Notes: generated by a model from the sequence alone, not told the origin. A DNA stretch of 64,000 nt from an uncultured Pedobacter sp. (GCF_913776295.1 NZ_CAJYOJ010000060.1:124001-188000), one strand, 5' to 3'. Shown: positions 9,533 to 18,155, counted from the first letter of the stretch. A program made the numbers and translations.

Positions 9533-9547
9533 AACTAGTGACTAGTT
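9533..9547. promoter_or_regulatory. 15 bp perfect palindrome upstream of the beta-lactamase-like pair
   Basis: AACTAGTGACTAGTT is a 7-1-7 inverted repeat lying 118 bp before the start of the serine hydrolase gene, in an otherwise featureless 285 bp gap (9381-9665). Symmetry and location suit an operator for a TetR- or MarR-type repressor, but no such regulator lies next to it. Confidence 0.35.
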
Positions 9548-9665
9548 GATAAATCTTTTTTCGCATAAACAAAAAATGCAGATGTTATGAGTAGGATTAA
9601 GTGAGCAGTGTTGGATCGAATAACCACTTTTAAACCTTTAGTTCAAAAATTGACGAGCCATTTTC

Positions 9666-10850
9666 ATGAATTATTATAGACGGATCCTTCTGGCTTTCGC
9701 AGGAACATTGGTCCTCGCCAGCAGCGTCTTTGCACAAAATAACGCTAAACCAACCCATATTGATAGCTTAATCATTAGAAAAATGGCTGAAGATGGGATT
9801 GTGGGACTCGGGGCAGCGATTATTATTGATAAAAAGGTAGCCTGGAAAAAAGGATACGGATTTTCTGACAGGAAAAACGGAATTCCGTTTACTACCTCAA
9901 CTTTAATGAACATTGCGTCGGTTTCCAAAACCGTGACTGGTGCCTGCCTTATGAAAGCGGTAGAACAGAATAAACTCTCTTTGGATGAGGATGTAAATAA
10001 TTACCTTCCGTTCAAAATTCACAATCCTTATTTTCCGGAAGCTAAAATCACCCTTCGGGATTTAGCTACCCATACTTCAGGACTTACCGATCGGTACCCC
10101 TTTTATACCGATAGCCTTTACTTTAACGGGAAAGATTCGCCACAAAAACTTGGAGATTTTTTGCAGCAATATTTTATCCCCGGTGGACCGTATTATTCGA
10201 AAGAAAATTTTCTGGATCACAAACCGGGAACATTTCGTGAATATTCTAATATTGGTGCAGCACTGGCAGGTTATGTCGTAGAACTCAGAACTGGTCAAAA
10301 ATTGAACGAATACAGCAAAAAGTACCTGTTCAATCCGTTGAAAATGGGGGACACCGGATGGTTTTTATCAGAAATAAATTTGAAAAAACACACGAAACTT
10401 TATGAAAAGAAAGACAATAAGTTCCAGGAAATACCGCTCTATGGTTGTACTACCTATCCTGACGGGGGCGTTCGTAGTTCAGTGGATGATCTAAGTCATT
10501 TCTTGATCTGCCTGTTGAATGATGGAAAATATCAAAACAAACAGGTGTTAGAAAAAGAAACCGTTAAAGAAATGCTCCGCTTTCAGTTCGATGCAACCCA
10601 TACACCTGAAAATGTGAATCCTAAAACACTAAATTCGGGTATTTTCTGGGCAACCAAAATGGGCGCCACCAGGATTGGTCATAATGGATCAGATCCGGGC
10701 GTACGGGTTTTCATGCTTTCTGACCTTAATAAAGAAGTTGCTGTCATTCTTTTTAGCAATACTTCGCTGAGTGAAAACGAAGAAAGTAAATTCTTTGGAA
10801 TCTACGATCAGCTTTACCGTTATGGTGTTGAACTTAAAAATAAGCCATAA
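9666..10850 (+). CDS. Serine hydrolase of the beta-lactamase (class C/AmpC-like) superfamily
   Basis: A 394-residue exported protein with signal peptide MNYYRRILLAFAGTLVLASS and cleavage after VFA. It carries the three active-site motifs of the family: S85-V-S-K88, Y193-S-N195 and H339-N-G341 (the KTG box replaced by HNG, as in many DD-peptidase and esterase-like members). It may be a penicillin-binding hydrolase, a D-aminopeptidase or esterase, or a true beta-lactamase; sequence alone does not settle which. It ends 11 bp before a B3 metallo-beta-lactamase gene, so the two are probably co-transcribed and act in the periplasm. Confidence 0.85.
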   Translation: MNYYRRILLAFAGTLVLASSVFAQNNAKPTHIDSLIIRKMAEDGIVGLGAAIIIDKKVAWKKGYGFSDRKNGIPFTTSTLMNIASVSKTVTGACLMKAVEQNKLSLDEDVNNYLPFKIHNPYFPEAKITLRDLATHTSGLTDRYPFYTDSLYFNGKDSPQKLGDFLQQYFIPGGPYYSKENFLDHKPGTFREYSNIGAALAGYVVELRTGQKLNEYSKKYLFNPLKMGDTGWFLSEINLKKHTKLYEKKDNKFQEIPLYGCTTYPDGGVRSSVDDLSHFLICLLNDGKYQNKQVLEKETVKEMLRFQFDATHTPENVNPKTLNSGIFWATKMGATRIGHNGSDPGVRVFMLSDLNKEVAVILFSNTSLSENEESKFFGIYDQLYRYGVELKNKP

Positions 10851-10861
10851 AACTGACCCCA

Positions 10862-11734
10862 ATGATTATGAAAAAAATCCTGTTACTGATCTTCATTTCT
10901 CTTTTTTATCGCGCCTTGCAGGCACAAGAAGTGCATGAACCATCTTCCAAAAATCACCCTGATTGGTCGAAACCTTTTCCGCCATTTCGCATCGTTGGCA
11001 ATATTTATTACGTGGGTACCGCCGACCTGGCCTGTTACCTTATTGTTACCCCTAAAGGAAATATACTGATCAATACGGGATTGGCCTCATCTAAAAAACT
11101 GATTGTGGAAAGTATTAAAAAGCTGGGATTTAAACTTTCAGATACTAAAATCTTATTGACTACACAGGCGCATTTTGATCACCTTGGTGCCATGGCAGCG
11201 ATCAAAAAAGAAACCGGAGCTAAGTTTATGGTTGATTATGCAGACGCTCAGGTAGCAACTGACGGTGGCCGTTCGGATTACGATCTGGATGGTAAGGTTT
11301 CAGTTTTTAAACCTATAAAAGTTGACCGTATTTTGCATGATGGAGATATCATCAGATTAGGAGGAATGGAATTAGTTATGCTTCACCACCCAGGGCATAC
11401 CAAAGGCTCATGCAGTTTTCTGCTTACCGTTAATGACCAGAAAAAGAATTACAGGGTACTGATCGCCAACTTACCGACGATTGTGACAGACAAGAAGTTT
11501 ACAGATGTTACTACCTATCCTCATATTGCAAAAGATTATGCCTACACTTTGCGGAGTATGAAAAAACTAAAGTTCGACCTTTGGGTAGCTTCACACGGCT
11601 CACAGTTTGACCTCCTGAAAAAACATAAACCCGGAAATCCTTATAATCCAGCTGTTTTTATGGACGTTAAAAATTTTTATGATTATTTGGATGAATTGCA
11701 GGTGGAGTATGATAAGAAAATGGAGAAGAGGTAA
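10862..11734 (+). CDS. Subclass B3 metallo-beta-lactamase, GOB-like
   Basis: A 290-residue protein with a signal peptide ending near LQAQ. The zinc-site motif reads Q102-A-H104-F-D106-H107, with H179 in GHTKG and H245 in SHGSQ. This is the B3 pattern (116, 118, 120, 121, 196 and 263 in standard numbering) with Gln in place of the first His, as in GOB enzymes of Elizabethkingia. Length and spacing fit a functional B3 enzyme able to hydrolyse penicillins, cephalosporins and carbapenems. ATGs lie at 10862 and 10868; either could be the start. It follows the serine hydrolase by 11 bp. The chromosomal setting, without mobile elements, suggests an intrinsic gene. Confidence 0.88.
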   Translation: MIMKKILLLIFISLFYRALQAQEVHEPSSKNHPDWSKPFPPFRIVGNIYYVGTADLACYLIVTPKGNILINTGLASSKKLIVESIKKLGFKLSDTKILLTTQAHFDHLGAMAAIKKETGAKFMVDYADAQVATDGGRSDYDLDGKVSVFKPIKVDRILHDGDIIRLGGMELVMLHHPGHTKGSCSFLLTVNDQKKNYRVLIANLPTIVTDKKFTDVTTYPHIAKDYAYTLRSMKKLKFDLWVASHGSQFDLLKKHKPGNPYNPAVFMDVKNFYDYLDELQVEYDKKMEKR

Positions 11735-11771
11735 AAGATTACTCTCCCGAGTCTTCGCCATTTCCTTTCTC

Positions 11772-12497
11772 TTACGGTTTTCTTAGATAAATATTGCCAT
11801 ATGATGAACTTAAATCATAACTCGGACCAACTCCCGGAGCAGCGGCTAAATAAGTAAAGAAATTTTCCTGCTTCATTGCTGTCGGTTTAAGCTCCAAATT
11901 GGTATATATTTTTCCGTAACGATTGGTCAGTTTGATTTCACCTATGGCCTTTTGGCTGATACTTGCATCAATTCCTCCGTACTTTGCATCTACTTTAATA
12001 GGTCCCGTAAAATCTTTAATTTCCACCATGCCATAAATAGCATTTACTTCGGCTTTAATGTTTACCGGAAGTTTAATGTTAATGTTGACTTCAATATCCC
12101 TGGTTTGATAAGTCGATATTTTTGCGCTGCCTTTTTCTTTAAGGTAGGCATCAAGGTCAGCTTTTGAATTTAAACGCGTTTTAATCCCATTTTCGATTAT
12201 ATAATAGGCATCAGGAATTTTATCCATATCAAGTTTATTCTGAATAGTAAGTGTTCCATCGGTGCTGCTTTCCTGAAGGGTAAATGCCGAATCGTTTTCA
12301 CCACCATTTATTTTTACCGTTGCCTCGATGCCTACTTCATTTTTATCCCAGCTCGAAACCTGTATTACTTTTGGATAATCGAAGCGAAATACCACTGCAT
12401 CGCCCTTTTTTACCGGATAAGATTTATTGACATGGGTTTGCGTAAACGCAATACCAGGCATTATGGCCATCAGAAGCCAAAATAATATTGTTTTCAT
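11772..12497 (-). CDS. Exported adhesin-like beta-helix protein (DUF4097-like)
   Basis: A 241-residue protein with a signal peptide (MKTILFWLLMAIMPGIAFTQ). The mature protein alternates short beta strands, with repeats such as VEIKDFTGPIKVDAKYGGI and LTNRYGKIYTN, as in the DUF4097 or putative auto-transporter adhesin group. It ends in SSYGNIYLRKP, similar to the SRYKNVYLREK end of the neighbouring 302-residue protein, so the two are paralogues. It is the last gene of the sigma factor operon and probably part of the surface response it controls. Confidence 0.75.
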   Translation of the reverse strand: MKTILFWLLMAIMPGIAFTQTHVNKSYPVKKGDAVVFRFDYPKVIQVSSWDKNEVGIEATVKINGGENDSAFTLQESSTDGTLTIQNKLDMDKIPDAYYIIENGIKTRLNSKADLDAYLKEKGSAKISTYQTRDIEVNINIKLPVNIKAEVNAIYGMVEIKDFTGPIKVDAKYGGIDASISQKAIGEIKLTNRYGKIYTNLELKPTAMKQENFFTYLAAAPGVGPSYDLSSSYGNIYLRKP

Positions 12498-12571
12498 AAA
12501 ATAATGCTTTATTGCCGCTGCCTCAGGTATGGGGCTTTAAGCAGATGAGAATAGAAACCAGGAGAGGATGA

Positions 12572-13480
12572 TTATTTCTCTCTGAGGTATACATTTTTAT
12601 AACGCGAAGTTAAAATCAGATCAGCACCACCACCGTTTATTTTTCCTTTAATGTTTTCAGCATTACGGCTACTGATACTATATCCTAATACCGATACATC
12701 GCCATTCACAGTTGTTGTTAAGTTACCTACAGATTGGCCTGTACGTACCGTAGTAACCTGACCAATACCATTTTCGTTGCTACTTACCGATGTAAAACCT
12801 CCGCGTTCTGGTTTTTCAGATTTATCAATAGCGATTTTCAAACCCTCTGCCGCGTAAATTTTGCCATAACTGGTGCCCAGCTCTACATTTGCCTTGGTGT
12901 TGGCAGGAAGTGAAACATCTATGTAACCGTAAACCGAAACAATAGAGACAGGTCCTTTAATAGGTTCAGAAAAAATAGCATCAACTGAGCCGTAAAGCGT
13001 TTTAATATTCATCGGGCCGCTGTTGTTTTCGAGCTTGATTTTGTTGTAACTGGTAGAAACTTCTATTTCGCTTTTAAGATTTTTAAGGATAATTTCGTTT
13101 TGATACACATTGCTTTTATTGGTAAAAACCACTTTGATGTTCTGCGGTACTTTAACGGTTAAAATACCTTTAATTTCGCGGTCTACAGCATTTACATTAA
13201 TTTCACCACCTTTTTCGGTAACATCTAAACCCAGACCGGTATTATCGGTAAAACCCGATCCATTAATGGCATGTAGCCCTTTAGCACGCTCATCAACCTC
13301 TTCGGTTTCTCTTTTGGGCATCGAAAATACGATCTCGTTGCCACTGTAACCTTCTACTATTGCACCGGAAATATTCAGATTAAGCTGCCCGGAATTTTTG
13401 TTTAACTTGTATTCCTTCTGCGCAGATGCCGATACCGTGATGGCAAGCAAAGTAAAAAGAACGATCAATTGTTTTTTCAT
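12572..13480 (-). CDS. Exported adhesin-like beta-helix protein (DUF4097-like)
   Basis: A 302-residue protein with signal peptide MKKQLIVLFTLLAITVSASA. It has stacked short strands with Asn and Gly turns (NNSGPMNIKTLYGSVDAIF, VSIVSVYGYIDVSLP), typical of DUF4097-like right-handed beta-helices. The C-terminal motif NVYLREK matches the paralogue downstream. It lies 21 bp after the HEAT-repeat membrane protein gene, as part of a sigma, anti-sigma, two-adhesin series. Its role at the cell surface is not known. Confidence 0.75.
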   Translation of the reverse strand: MKKQLIVLFTLLAITVSASAQKEYKLNKNSGQLNLNISGAIVEGYSGNEIVFSMPKRETEEVDERAKGLHAINGSGFTDNTGLGLDVTEKGGEINVNAVDREIKGILTVKVPQNIKVVFTNKSNVYQNEIILKNLKSEIEVSTSYNKIKLENNSGPMNIKTLYGSVDAIFSEPIKGPVSIVSVYGYIDVSLPANTKANVELGTSYGKIYAAEGLKIAIDKSEKPERGGFTSVSSNENGIGQVTTVRTGQSVGNLTTTVNGDVSVLGYSISSRNAENIKGKINGGGADLILTSRYKNVYLREK

Positions 13481-13501
13481 AATTTATTGGTTTTTATCTA
13501 T

Positions 13502-14278
13502 TTATAATTTATCCTGATTTAATAATGCATTGTATGCCTCATCGCGTACGGCAGCAAAAGTTTCCGGATTGTTGGCGATGGCATAAAGTTTTTCGCCAAT
13601 TTCCGCATTTTTCATTTTTCCTAAAAAGCTCACCAGGCCAAGCTGCACCATAGGGTCGTCTTGTTTACTTAACGAATTTACAAGCAGTTTAGAAGCATGT
13701 TTATCGGCACTGTATTTTTGCAACACATTAAGTGCAGCTAAGCGCACATTGGTATTGCCATCGTGGTTGAGCGTTTGCGATAACCTATCAAGCGTTTTGG
13801 CACTGATATGGTTGTTTTTTTCGATTTTTAATATCGCCAGCAACCTCACACTCGCCGAACTGCTGTCTTCTAATGCTGCAAATTCTTCATTCCTCCCAAT
13901 ATATTTCACCTTATCTTTTAGGTTGACTGGTTTCTCCACCTTAACCTTTGAGGTTTTAACAGGTATGTTTTTTTCAATCACCGTTTCATCTGTTTTTTCA
14001 ACCGGTCTGCGCTGTAAAGTAGCAGTCTCATTTTTCCGAACTAAAAACCCTTCTTTTTGTGTCCCGGGATAAAATAAGAGCCATGCCACTGCCGCTACCA
14101 GCACTACCGATGCCGCAACCAGCCATCTGCTGTGGTTATAGAAAACCAACTTTTTAACATTTGTTCGTTCTGGTTGAACCTGCATCCGCTTAAATCGGTT
14201 TATATCAAAAGCCGGTGCTTCGAGATGATCGAATTCCTCCCGGTGCTGTTCCACAAAATCCTTTATCTGATCATTCAT
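13502..14278 (-). CDS. HEAT-repeat membrane protein, probable anti-sigma factor
   Basis: About 258 residues from the ATG at 14278, whose first bases overlap the sigma factor stop (ATGAATGA, 8 bp), the geometry of sigma and anti-sigma pairs. The cytoplasmic N-terminus (about 55 residues) contains FVEQHREEFDHLEAP and DINRFKRMQ; then comes one membrane helix (WLVAASVVLVAAVAWLLF), a charged linker, and about four HEAT-like helical repeats at the C-terminus (VRLLAILKIEKNN, VRLAALNVLQKYS, VQLGLVSFLGK). The position and topology suggest an anti-sigma, but the N-terminus is not a recognised zinc-type anti-sigma domain, so the assignment is by context. Confidence 0.72.
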   Translation of the reverse strand: MNDQIKDFVEQHREEFDHLEAPAFDINRFKRMQVQPERTNVKKLVFYNHSRWLVAASVVLVAAVAWLLFYPGTQKEGFLVRKNETATLQRRPVEKTDETVIEKNIPVKTSKVKVEKPVNLKDKVKYIGRNEEFAALEDSSSASVRLLAILKIEKNNHISAKTLDRLSQTLNHDGNTNVRLAALNVLQKYSADKHASKLLVNSLSKQDDPMVQLGLVSFLGKMKNAEIGEKLYAIANNPETFAAVRDEAYNALLNQDKL

Positions 14279-14831
14279 AATAACATTTGTCTTTAAGTGA
14301 TAATAAAACACGTTTTTTTGCCCTGTGATACTGCGTCCTTACCGTACTGGCCGACAGTCCGAGCATTACTGCAATTTCCTCATGTGTCATCTTTTCAAAT
14401 ACATACAGGTTTAAAATTGTTTTGTAACCCGATGACAGTTCTTCGATACTTTTTTTAACATCATTGACCCTGCAGTCGAAGATATCAGCATCTTCACTAT
14501 TATAGTCTGCCTCATCCTGCACATCCTCATCACCCAGGTCAGAAAATATTATTTTTCTTTTCCTCAAATGGGAGATTGATCGGTTTATCGCCAGCCGCCT
14601 TACCCAGGCTTCGAAACTAATTATTCCTTTTAACTTGGCTGCATCGCTAAATACCGTACAGAAAATATCCTGAAGAATGTCTTCTGCCTCACCGGTATGG
14701 TTGATAATCCGGCTAATCGAATTATAGATTTTTCGGGCGTAACGGTTATAAAGTCCCGTATAGCCTGCATTTCTTCCTTCTATGCAGAGTAGAATTAATT
14801 CCTGATCGGTTATCTTTTCAGTAGTGCGCAA
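14271..14831 (-). CDS. ECF-type RNA polymerase sigma factor
   Basis: A 186-residue sigma-70 family protein. Region 2 (about residues 10-100) has EDILQDIFCTVF and FEAWVRRLAINRSISHLRK, and region 4 (about 120-180) has MTHEEIAVMLGLSASTVRTQ, the helix-turn-helix for the -35-like element. There is no region 3 or 1, so it belongs to the extracytoplasmic-function group. It heads a four-gene minus-strand operon (sigma factor, membrane HEAT protein, two surface proteins) and probably autoregulates it. Confidence 0.93.
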   Translation of the reverse strand: MRTTEKITDQELILLCIEGRNAGYTGLYNRYARKIYNSISRIINHTGEAEDILQDIFCTVFSDAAKLKGIISFEAWVRRLAINRSISHLRKRKIIFSDLGDEDVQDEADYNSEDADIFDCRVNDVKKSIEELSSGYKTILNLYVFEKMTHEEIAVMLGLSASTVRTQYHRAKKRVLLSLKDKCYYE

Positions 14832-14990
14832 TGTGGAGCTTTTAATTATCTGTTTTTAGTGCATTTACATTCTTTAGTCGCAGCATTTACAATAGTGTTG
14901 CATCTTTTTTTAAAAAAAATAAAAATATTTTACTCATAACGGATACGCCCCCAAAAAAAAGTAAAGCACTAATTATTTTGGGTATTCATT

Positions 14991-15160
14991 TGACGCTTAA
15001 AAGCATAGCACGGTTCTCCCATACAGCTTATGATAATTTTCAGAATTTGTCGTGTGGACTAAAAGAGAAAAGCCTATAATTCTTTTGAAATTACAGGCTT
15101 TAAAGTATTTATGTAATCTGAAGAAATATCTTTTGCATTTTGGCGGAGAGCGAGGGATTC
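14991..15160. repeat. Direct repeat, left copy: tRNA-Ser 3' end and its terminator
   Basis: This stretch matches 17985-18155, with runs of 68 bp (15026-15093) and 43 bp (15118-15160) identical and one 1 bp indel near the left end. Positions 15141-15160 are the last 20 nt of the tRNA-Ser gene on the minus strand, including the encoded CCA. It resembles an attachment site left by a tRNA-targeted integrated element. Identity stops abruptly at 15160, where the intact copy continues into the TPsiC loop. Confidence 0.85.
15069..15101 (-). terminator. Hairpin copy of the tRNA-Ser terminator
   Basis: Arms AAAGCCTATAATT and AATTACAGGCTTT (13 bp, one wobble) with a 7 nt loop form a hairpin inside the left direct repeat. 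Read on the minus strand it is followed by TTTTCTCTTTT. It lies downstream of an incomplete tRNA, so it is probably a passive relic. Confidence 0.5.
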
Positions 15161-15757
15161 TATAGGTATCAGCATCAGGATTGCAATGGCATCCTCCTGT
15201 AAGGAGATATAGCGAAAAGTCCGACCGTAATTGGATGCCGAAAAAGAAAGAACTACTTTACACGCAGAAACACGTATACGTGCTGTTAAACAGATTTTTG
15301 GTAGTATAATAACAACTACAAAAATGATTTTGAGAGATCAGGATTTAGGCACTATCCATCAACGCTGCGCAGCTTTCAAAAGCTGCTTATTGGTTAAATA
15401 GAAAAAACCGTTTTTCTGTTCTTTATAACTTGTTCCTATACCATTAAATGAAATATTTTGGATAGCGGGATGTAGTGATGTTTTAAAGCATTACCACACA
15501 TAGCACTCAACGCCGCTTTTACCAAATTTAAATTATTGATAAGGAAAGTATAATAGGTATTTACAAAACTCATCTCTATTAAAAAGATGTGACCATAAAA
15601 GTAATAAATACGTAACGAAATCTGACCTATTTACCAAGTATTTAGGTCTATATGTGTAAATACAAATGATGCAATTTAATATCATATTTAAATTGCATAT
15701 ATTTAAAAACAATACCCTTTCTCGTATATTTAAATTAACGCTTAAATCCGCATTTAC

Positions 15758-17053
15758 ATGTCATCTGAACGAACATCAAAACTCTCTGCATTCACTCTAT
15801 TGCTTATTCTTGGAATATTAGCTATTTTTAATTCCTGCAAAAAAAACCAAAAACCAGAAGATCCGATAGCGAATGCGAAAGAGTGGTACTTAAACCATAA
15901 TGTAAATGGCAGCACCATACTTCAATCGAGTAAGGGCTCCAGACAGCAGATCAAGCAAGAAGCAGACTGGAGTGGCGCAAGGACATTCAAGCTTGATGAC
16001 GGAAGCGATGTGGTAAGTGTTCCTGTAAAAATGGTTTTAGGCAAAGGAGCGCTCGGAGGCAGCTATATACTCCTAATCGACAAATTTAAAGACAACTATA
16101 GAGTGCAAGTTGCTTTTAGCCCTGAAAAGGGATACTTTACTAATCGTATTAGTAATGATGGGATGATAGCTGTCTATAAGCAGACGACCAACAATAATCT
16201 AACGGCTGTACCGCGTAAGAGTAACAAAGATAAACTAATGACCATCACCTGCACCAGTTGGTATCTGACAACAACTTATTATGCGTATGATGGAACAGTA
16301 CTCGGCAGCACATCAAGATACCTTTATCAGTCTTGCAGCGGTGATTTGGGAGACTATCCAGAACCAGACCACGGAGGGCCAACAGATTGCCAGGGAGTGG
16401 TGGCAGGAGGGGCTTATCCGACAGACTGTGGGTGCATTGGGGGAACTACTGGAATAACGGAATGTCCCTTGAGAGAGATTATAGATAGTGTCTCCAATCC
16501 TTGCATTAAAACCCAGGTTGCTCTGGCAGGTTCTGCCCAGACAACGATCAGAAATATGATGAGAGAAGTTTTTGGCGGCCCAACTGAGATTGAAAGTTTA
16601 AATTTAACATTCAAAGATGTTACCAATTTACCTAATACCACTTCTGGAGATGCTAAAAGATGGACTGCCACCAATAATGATTTTGAAATTCGATTAAATC
16701 AAAACACACTAAAGATTTCTTCTAAGGAATATATTTTAAGTACAATTTACCACGAGATTTTGCATGCATACATGTTCAGTAAATTGACTCCCGGTCCAGA
16801 TGGAAGATACAATATTACCTCCCAGCATGAAGATATGGCAAATAAATATGTAATATTAATGACCGGTGCTTTGAAAATTGCTTTTCCGGGCATCAGTGAT
16901 CAGGAAGCTTGGGGGCTTAGCTGGGGAGGTTTAGAAAATAGTAATCTATTTACAACGAAATTGACACAGGCACAGCGGGATGCAATAAATGAGACCAACC
17001 GAAGATATACCCATAGCTCGGCCACTGACAAACAGGGAACATATTGCAATTAA
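15758..17053 (+). CDS. Cys-rich lipoprotein with zincin-like HExxH motif
   Basis: A 431-residue protein with an N-terminal membrane segment and lipobox (IFNSCKKN), so it is probably surface-attached. A Cys-rich linker (about 175-250, at least eight Cys, DCGCIGG) leads to a C-terminal domain with H332-E-I-L-H336 and a further His357 in SQHEDMANKY, fitting a gluzincin or SprT-like metallopeptidase. It may be a protease or a surface effector; the family is not one I can name. It lies between the tRNA-Ser direct repeats and is AT-richer by eye than its flanks. A second exported gene begins 2 bp after its stop. Confidence 0.72.
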   Translation: MSSERTSKLSAFTLLLILGILAIFNSCKKNQKPEDPIANAKEWYLNHNVNGSTILQSSKGSRQQIKQEADWSGARTFKLDDGSDVVSVPVKMVLGKGALGGSYILLIDKFKDNYRVQVAFSPEKGYFTNRISNDGMIAVYKQTTNNNLTAVPRKSNKDKLMTITCTSWYLTTTYYAYDGTVLGSTSRYLYQSCSGDLGDYPEPDHGGPTDCQGVVAGGAYPTDCGCIGGTTGITECPLREIIDSVSNPCIKTQVALAGSAQTTIRNMMREVFGGPTEIESLNLTFKDVTNLPNTTSGDAKRWTATNNDFEIRLNQNTLKISSKEYILSTIYHEILHAYMFSKLTPGPDGRYNITSQHEDMANKYVILMTGALKIAFPGISDQEAWGLSWGGLENSNLFTTKLTQAQRDAINETNRRYTHSSATDKQGTYCN

Positions 17054-17055
17054 CT

Positions 17056-17535
17056 ATGAAACATTTATTATTTATTGTTATTATGCTACTGGGTAGCGTA
17101 ACATTTGGGCAAAAAATGCCTAAGTTGTCCGTACTTATAAGCAATTGTGTAGTTAAAGGCACCAAAGGAGAAGCTTACGAAAATACAAAAAAGAATTTTG
17201 CACACTTTTTTGCATTGGCGCTATCTTTTGATGCAACAGGAAAAATTGACACCCTATACTACTCAAGTAAATTGAATCCCGAAACAAAAAAAATATATGC
17301 GCTGGACAGTTCTTTATTAAAGAGAATTAAAACTTACAACCTTAGCTTTAAAGAATATGCATCTAGGCTAGTACTTTTTTCTTATTATTGTTACAATTCA
17401 ACGGATGATTCCGTAGATTATAAAAACGGTTTTTTAAACAGCATAAAGAATTTAGTTCCCGATGCGGTTTCCGGAAAACCTCTGATCATATTGGAACCTA
17501 TTATTGACGCCAATCTTCCAACAGAAATTAATTAA
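17056..17535 (+). CDS. Exported protein of unknown function, partner of the HExxH lipoprotein
   Basis: About 159 residues from the ATG at 17056 (the upstream frame overlaps the previous gene). A signal peptide (MKHLLFIVIMLLGSVTFGQ) is followed by a mixed alpha/beta region with no recognised domain. The gene begins only 2 bp after the lipoprotein stop, so the two are co-translated and probably act together. An inhibitor, chaperone or accessory role is possible but unsupported by any motif. Both genes lie inside the tRNA-Ser flanked segment. Confidence 0.65.
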   Translation: MKHLLFIVIMLLGSVTFGQKMPKLSVLISNCVVKGTKGEAYENTKKNFAHFFALALSFDATGKIDTLYYSSKLNPETKKIYALDSSLLKRIKTYNLSFKEYASRLVLFSYYCYNSTDDSVDYKNGFLNSIKNLVPDAVSGKPLIILEPIIDANLPTEIN

Positions 17536-18135
17536 ATTTTTAATAAGTCATTTTATGAAACGATAGAATAGAGACATGTCATTTCCAGGCTTTAGCACTT
17601 CTTTTTTTATGATTTCACAAAATCAATAATTGATGATGACATTATTTTCGTCAGCTCTCATAGACCTTGTTTTCGATCTGAAAACGATAAATATCCTGTT
17701 TCGTAGATGTTTATGTTAAGGTCTCAAGGAAGTAATTAAGAATCTACCGTCTTCTTTAGTTCTTGTGGTGCTATAGCGAGATTGATCCCATCTTCTTTTA
17801 GTGGAGGTTTTTTTTGGTAATCCATCTACGGTTACCTTACATAAATGTATCTGATGTTTTCAGATTTACTTGATTTGATCTTCAAAAGAAGATTAGTCTA
17901 TAGCTTTGTTCTAGCACTAGTTGAAATTTAAGTTGAATTAATATCGTTCTTCATTGAAGTCACTAATTATTACGGTGACTTTTATGACCTTAAAAAGCAT
18001 AGCGAAAATTCTCCGATATAGCTTATGATAATTTTCAGAATTTGTCGTGTGGACTAAAAGAGAAAAGCCTATAATTCTTTTGAAATTATAGGGTTTAAAG
18101 AATTTATGCAATCTGAAGAAATATCTTTTGCATTT
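17536..18135. other. Non-coding region left of tRNA-Ser
   Basis: AT-rich, with no supported gene. The first 450 bp contain no feature I can defend. The right third is the right copy of the tRNA-Ser direct repeat, with the tRNA terminator. A short minus-strand frame at 17938-18180 runs into the tRNA and was rejected. Confidence 0.6.
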
Positions 18136-18155
18136 TGGCGGAGAGCGAGGGATTC
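17985..18155. repeat. Direct repeat, right copy, fused to the intact tRNA-Ser gene
   Basis: This copy includes the 3' end of the functional tRNA-Ser (18136-18155) and about 150 bp downstream of it. It matches 14991-15160 with an offset of 2,994-2,995 bp. The offset defines a roughly 3 kb unit that recombination between the copies would delete while leaving an intact tRNA. Confidence 0.85.
18064..18096 (-). terminator. tRNA-Ser transcription terminator
   Basis: AAAGCCTATAATT and AATTATAGGGTTT form 13 bp arms with one mismatch around a 7 nt loop. On the minus strand the hairpin is followed by TTTTCTCTTTT, 40 nt beyond the CCA end of tRNA-Ser, as expected for an intrinsic terminator. Confidence 0.6.

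Larger units (their letters stand above)
14832..15757. other. 926 bp non-coding region with tRNA-Ser remnant and palindromes
   Basis: No convincing gene is seen. It holds the left copy of a tRNA-Ser derived repeat (14991-15160), a CACGTATACGTG palindrome at 15271-15282, and a GCAGCTTT / AAAGCTGC hairpin at 15369-15386. The stretch 15161-15260, with atatagcgaaaagtccg, resembles dispersed sequence I associate with Sphingobacteriaceae genomes. The last 300 bp are AT-rich and may hold the promoter for the gene at 15758. Confidence 0.6.
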
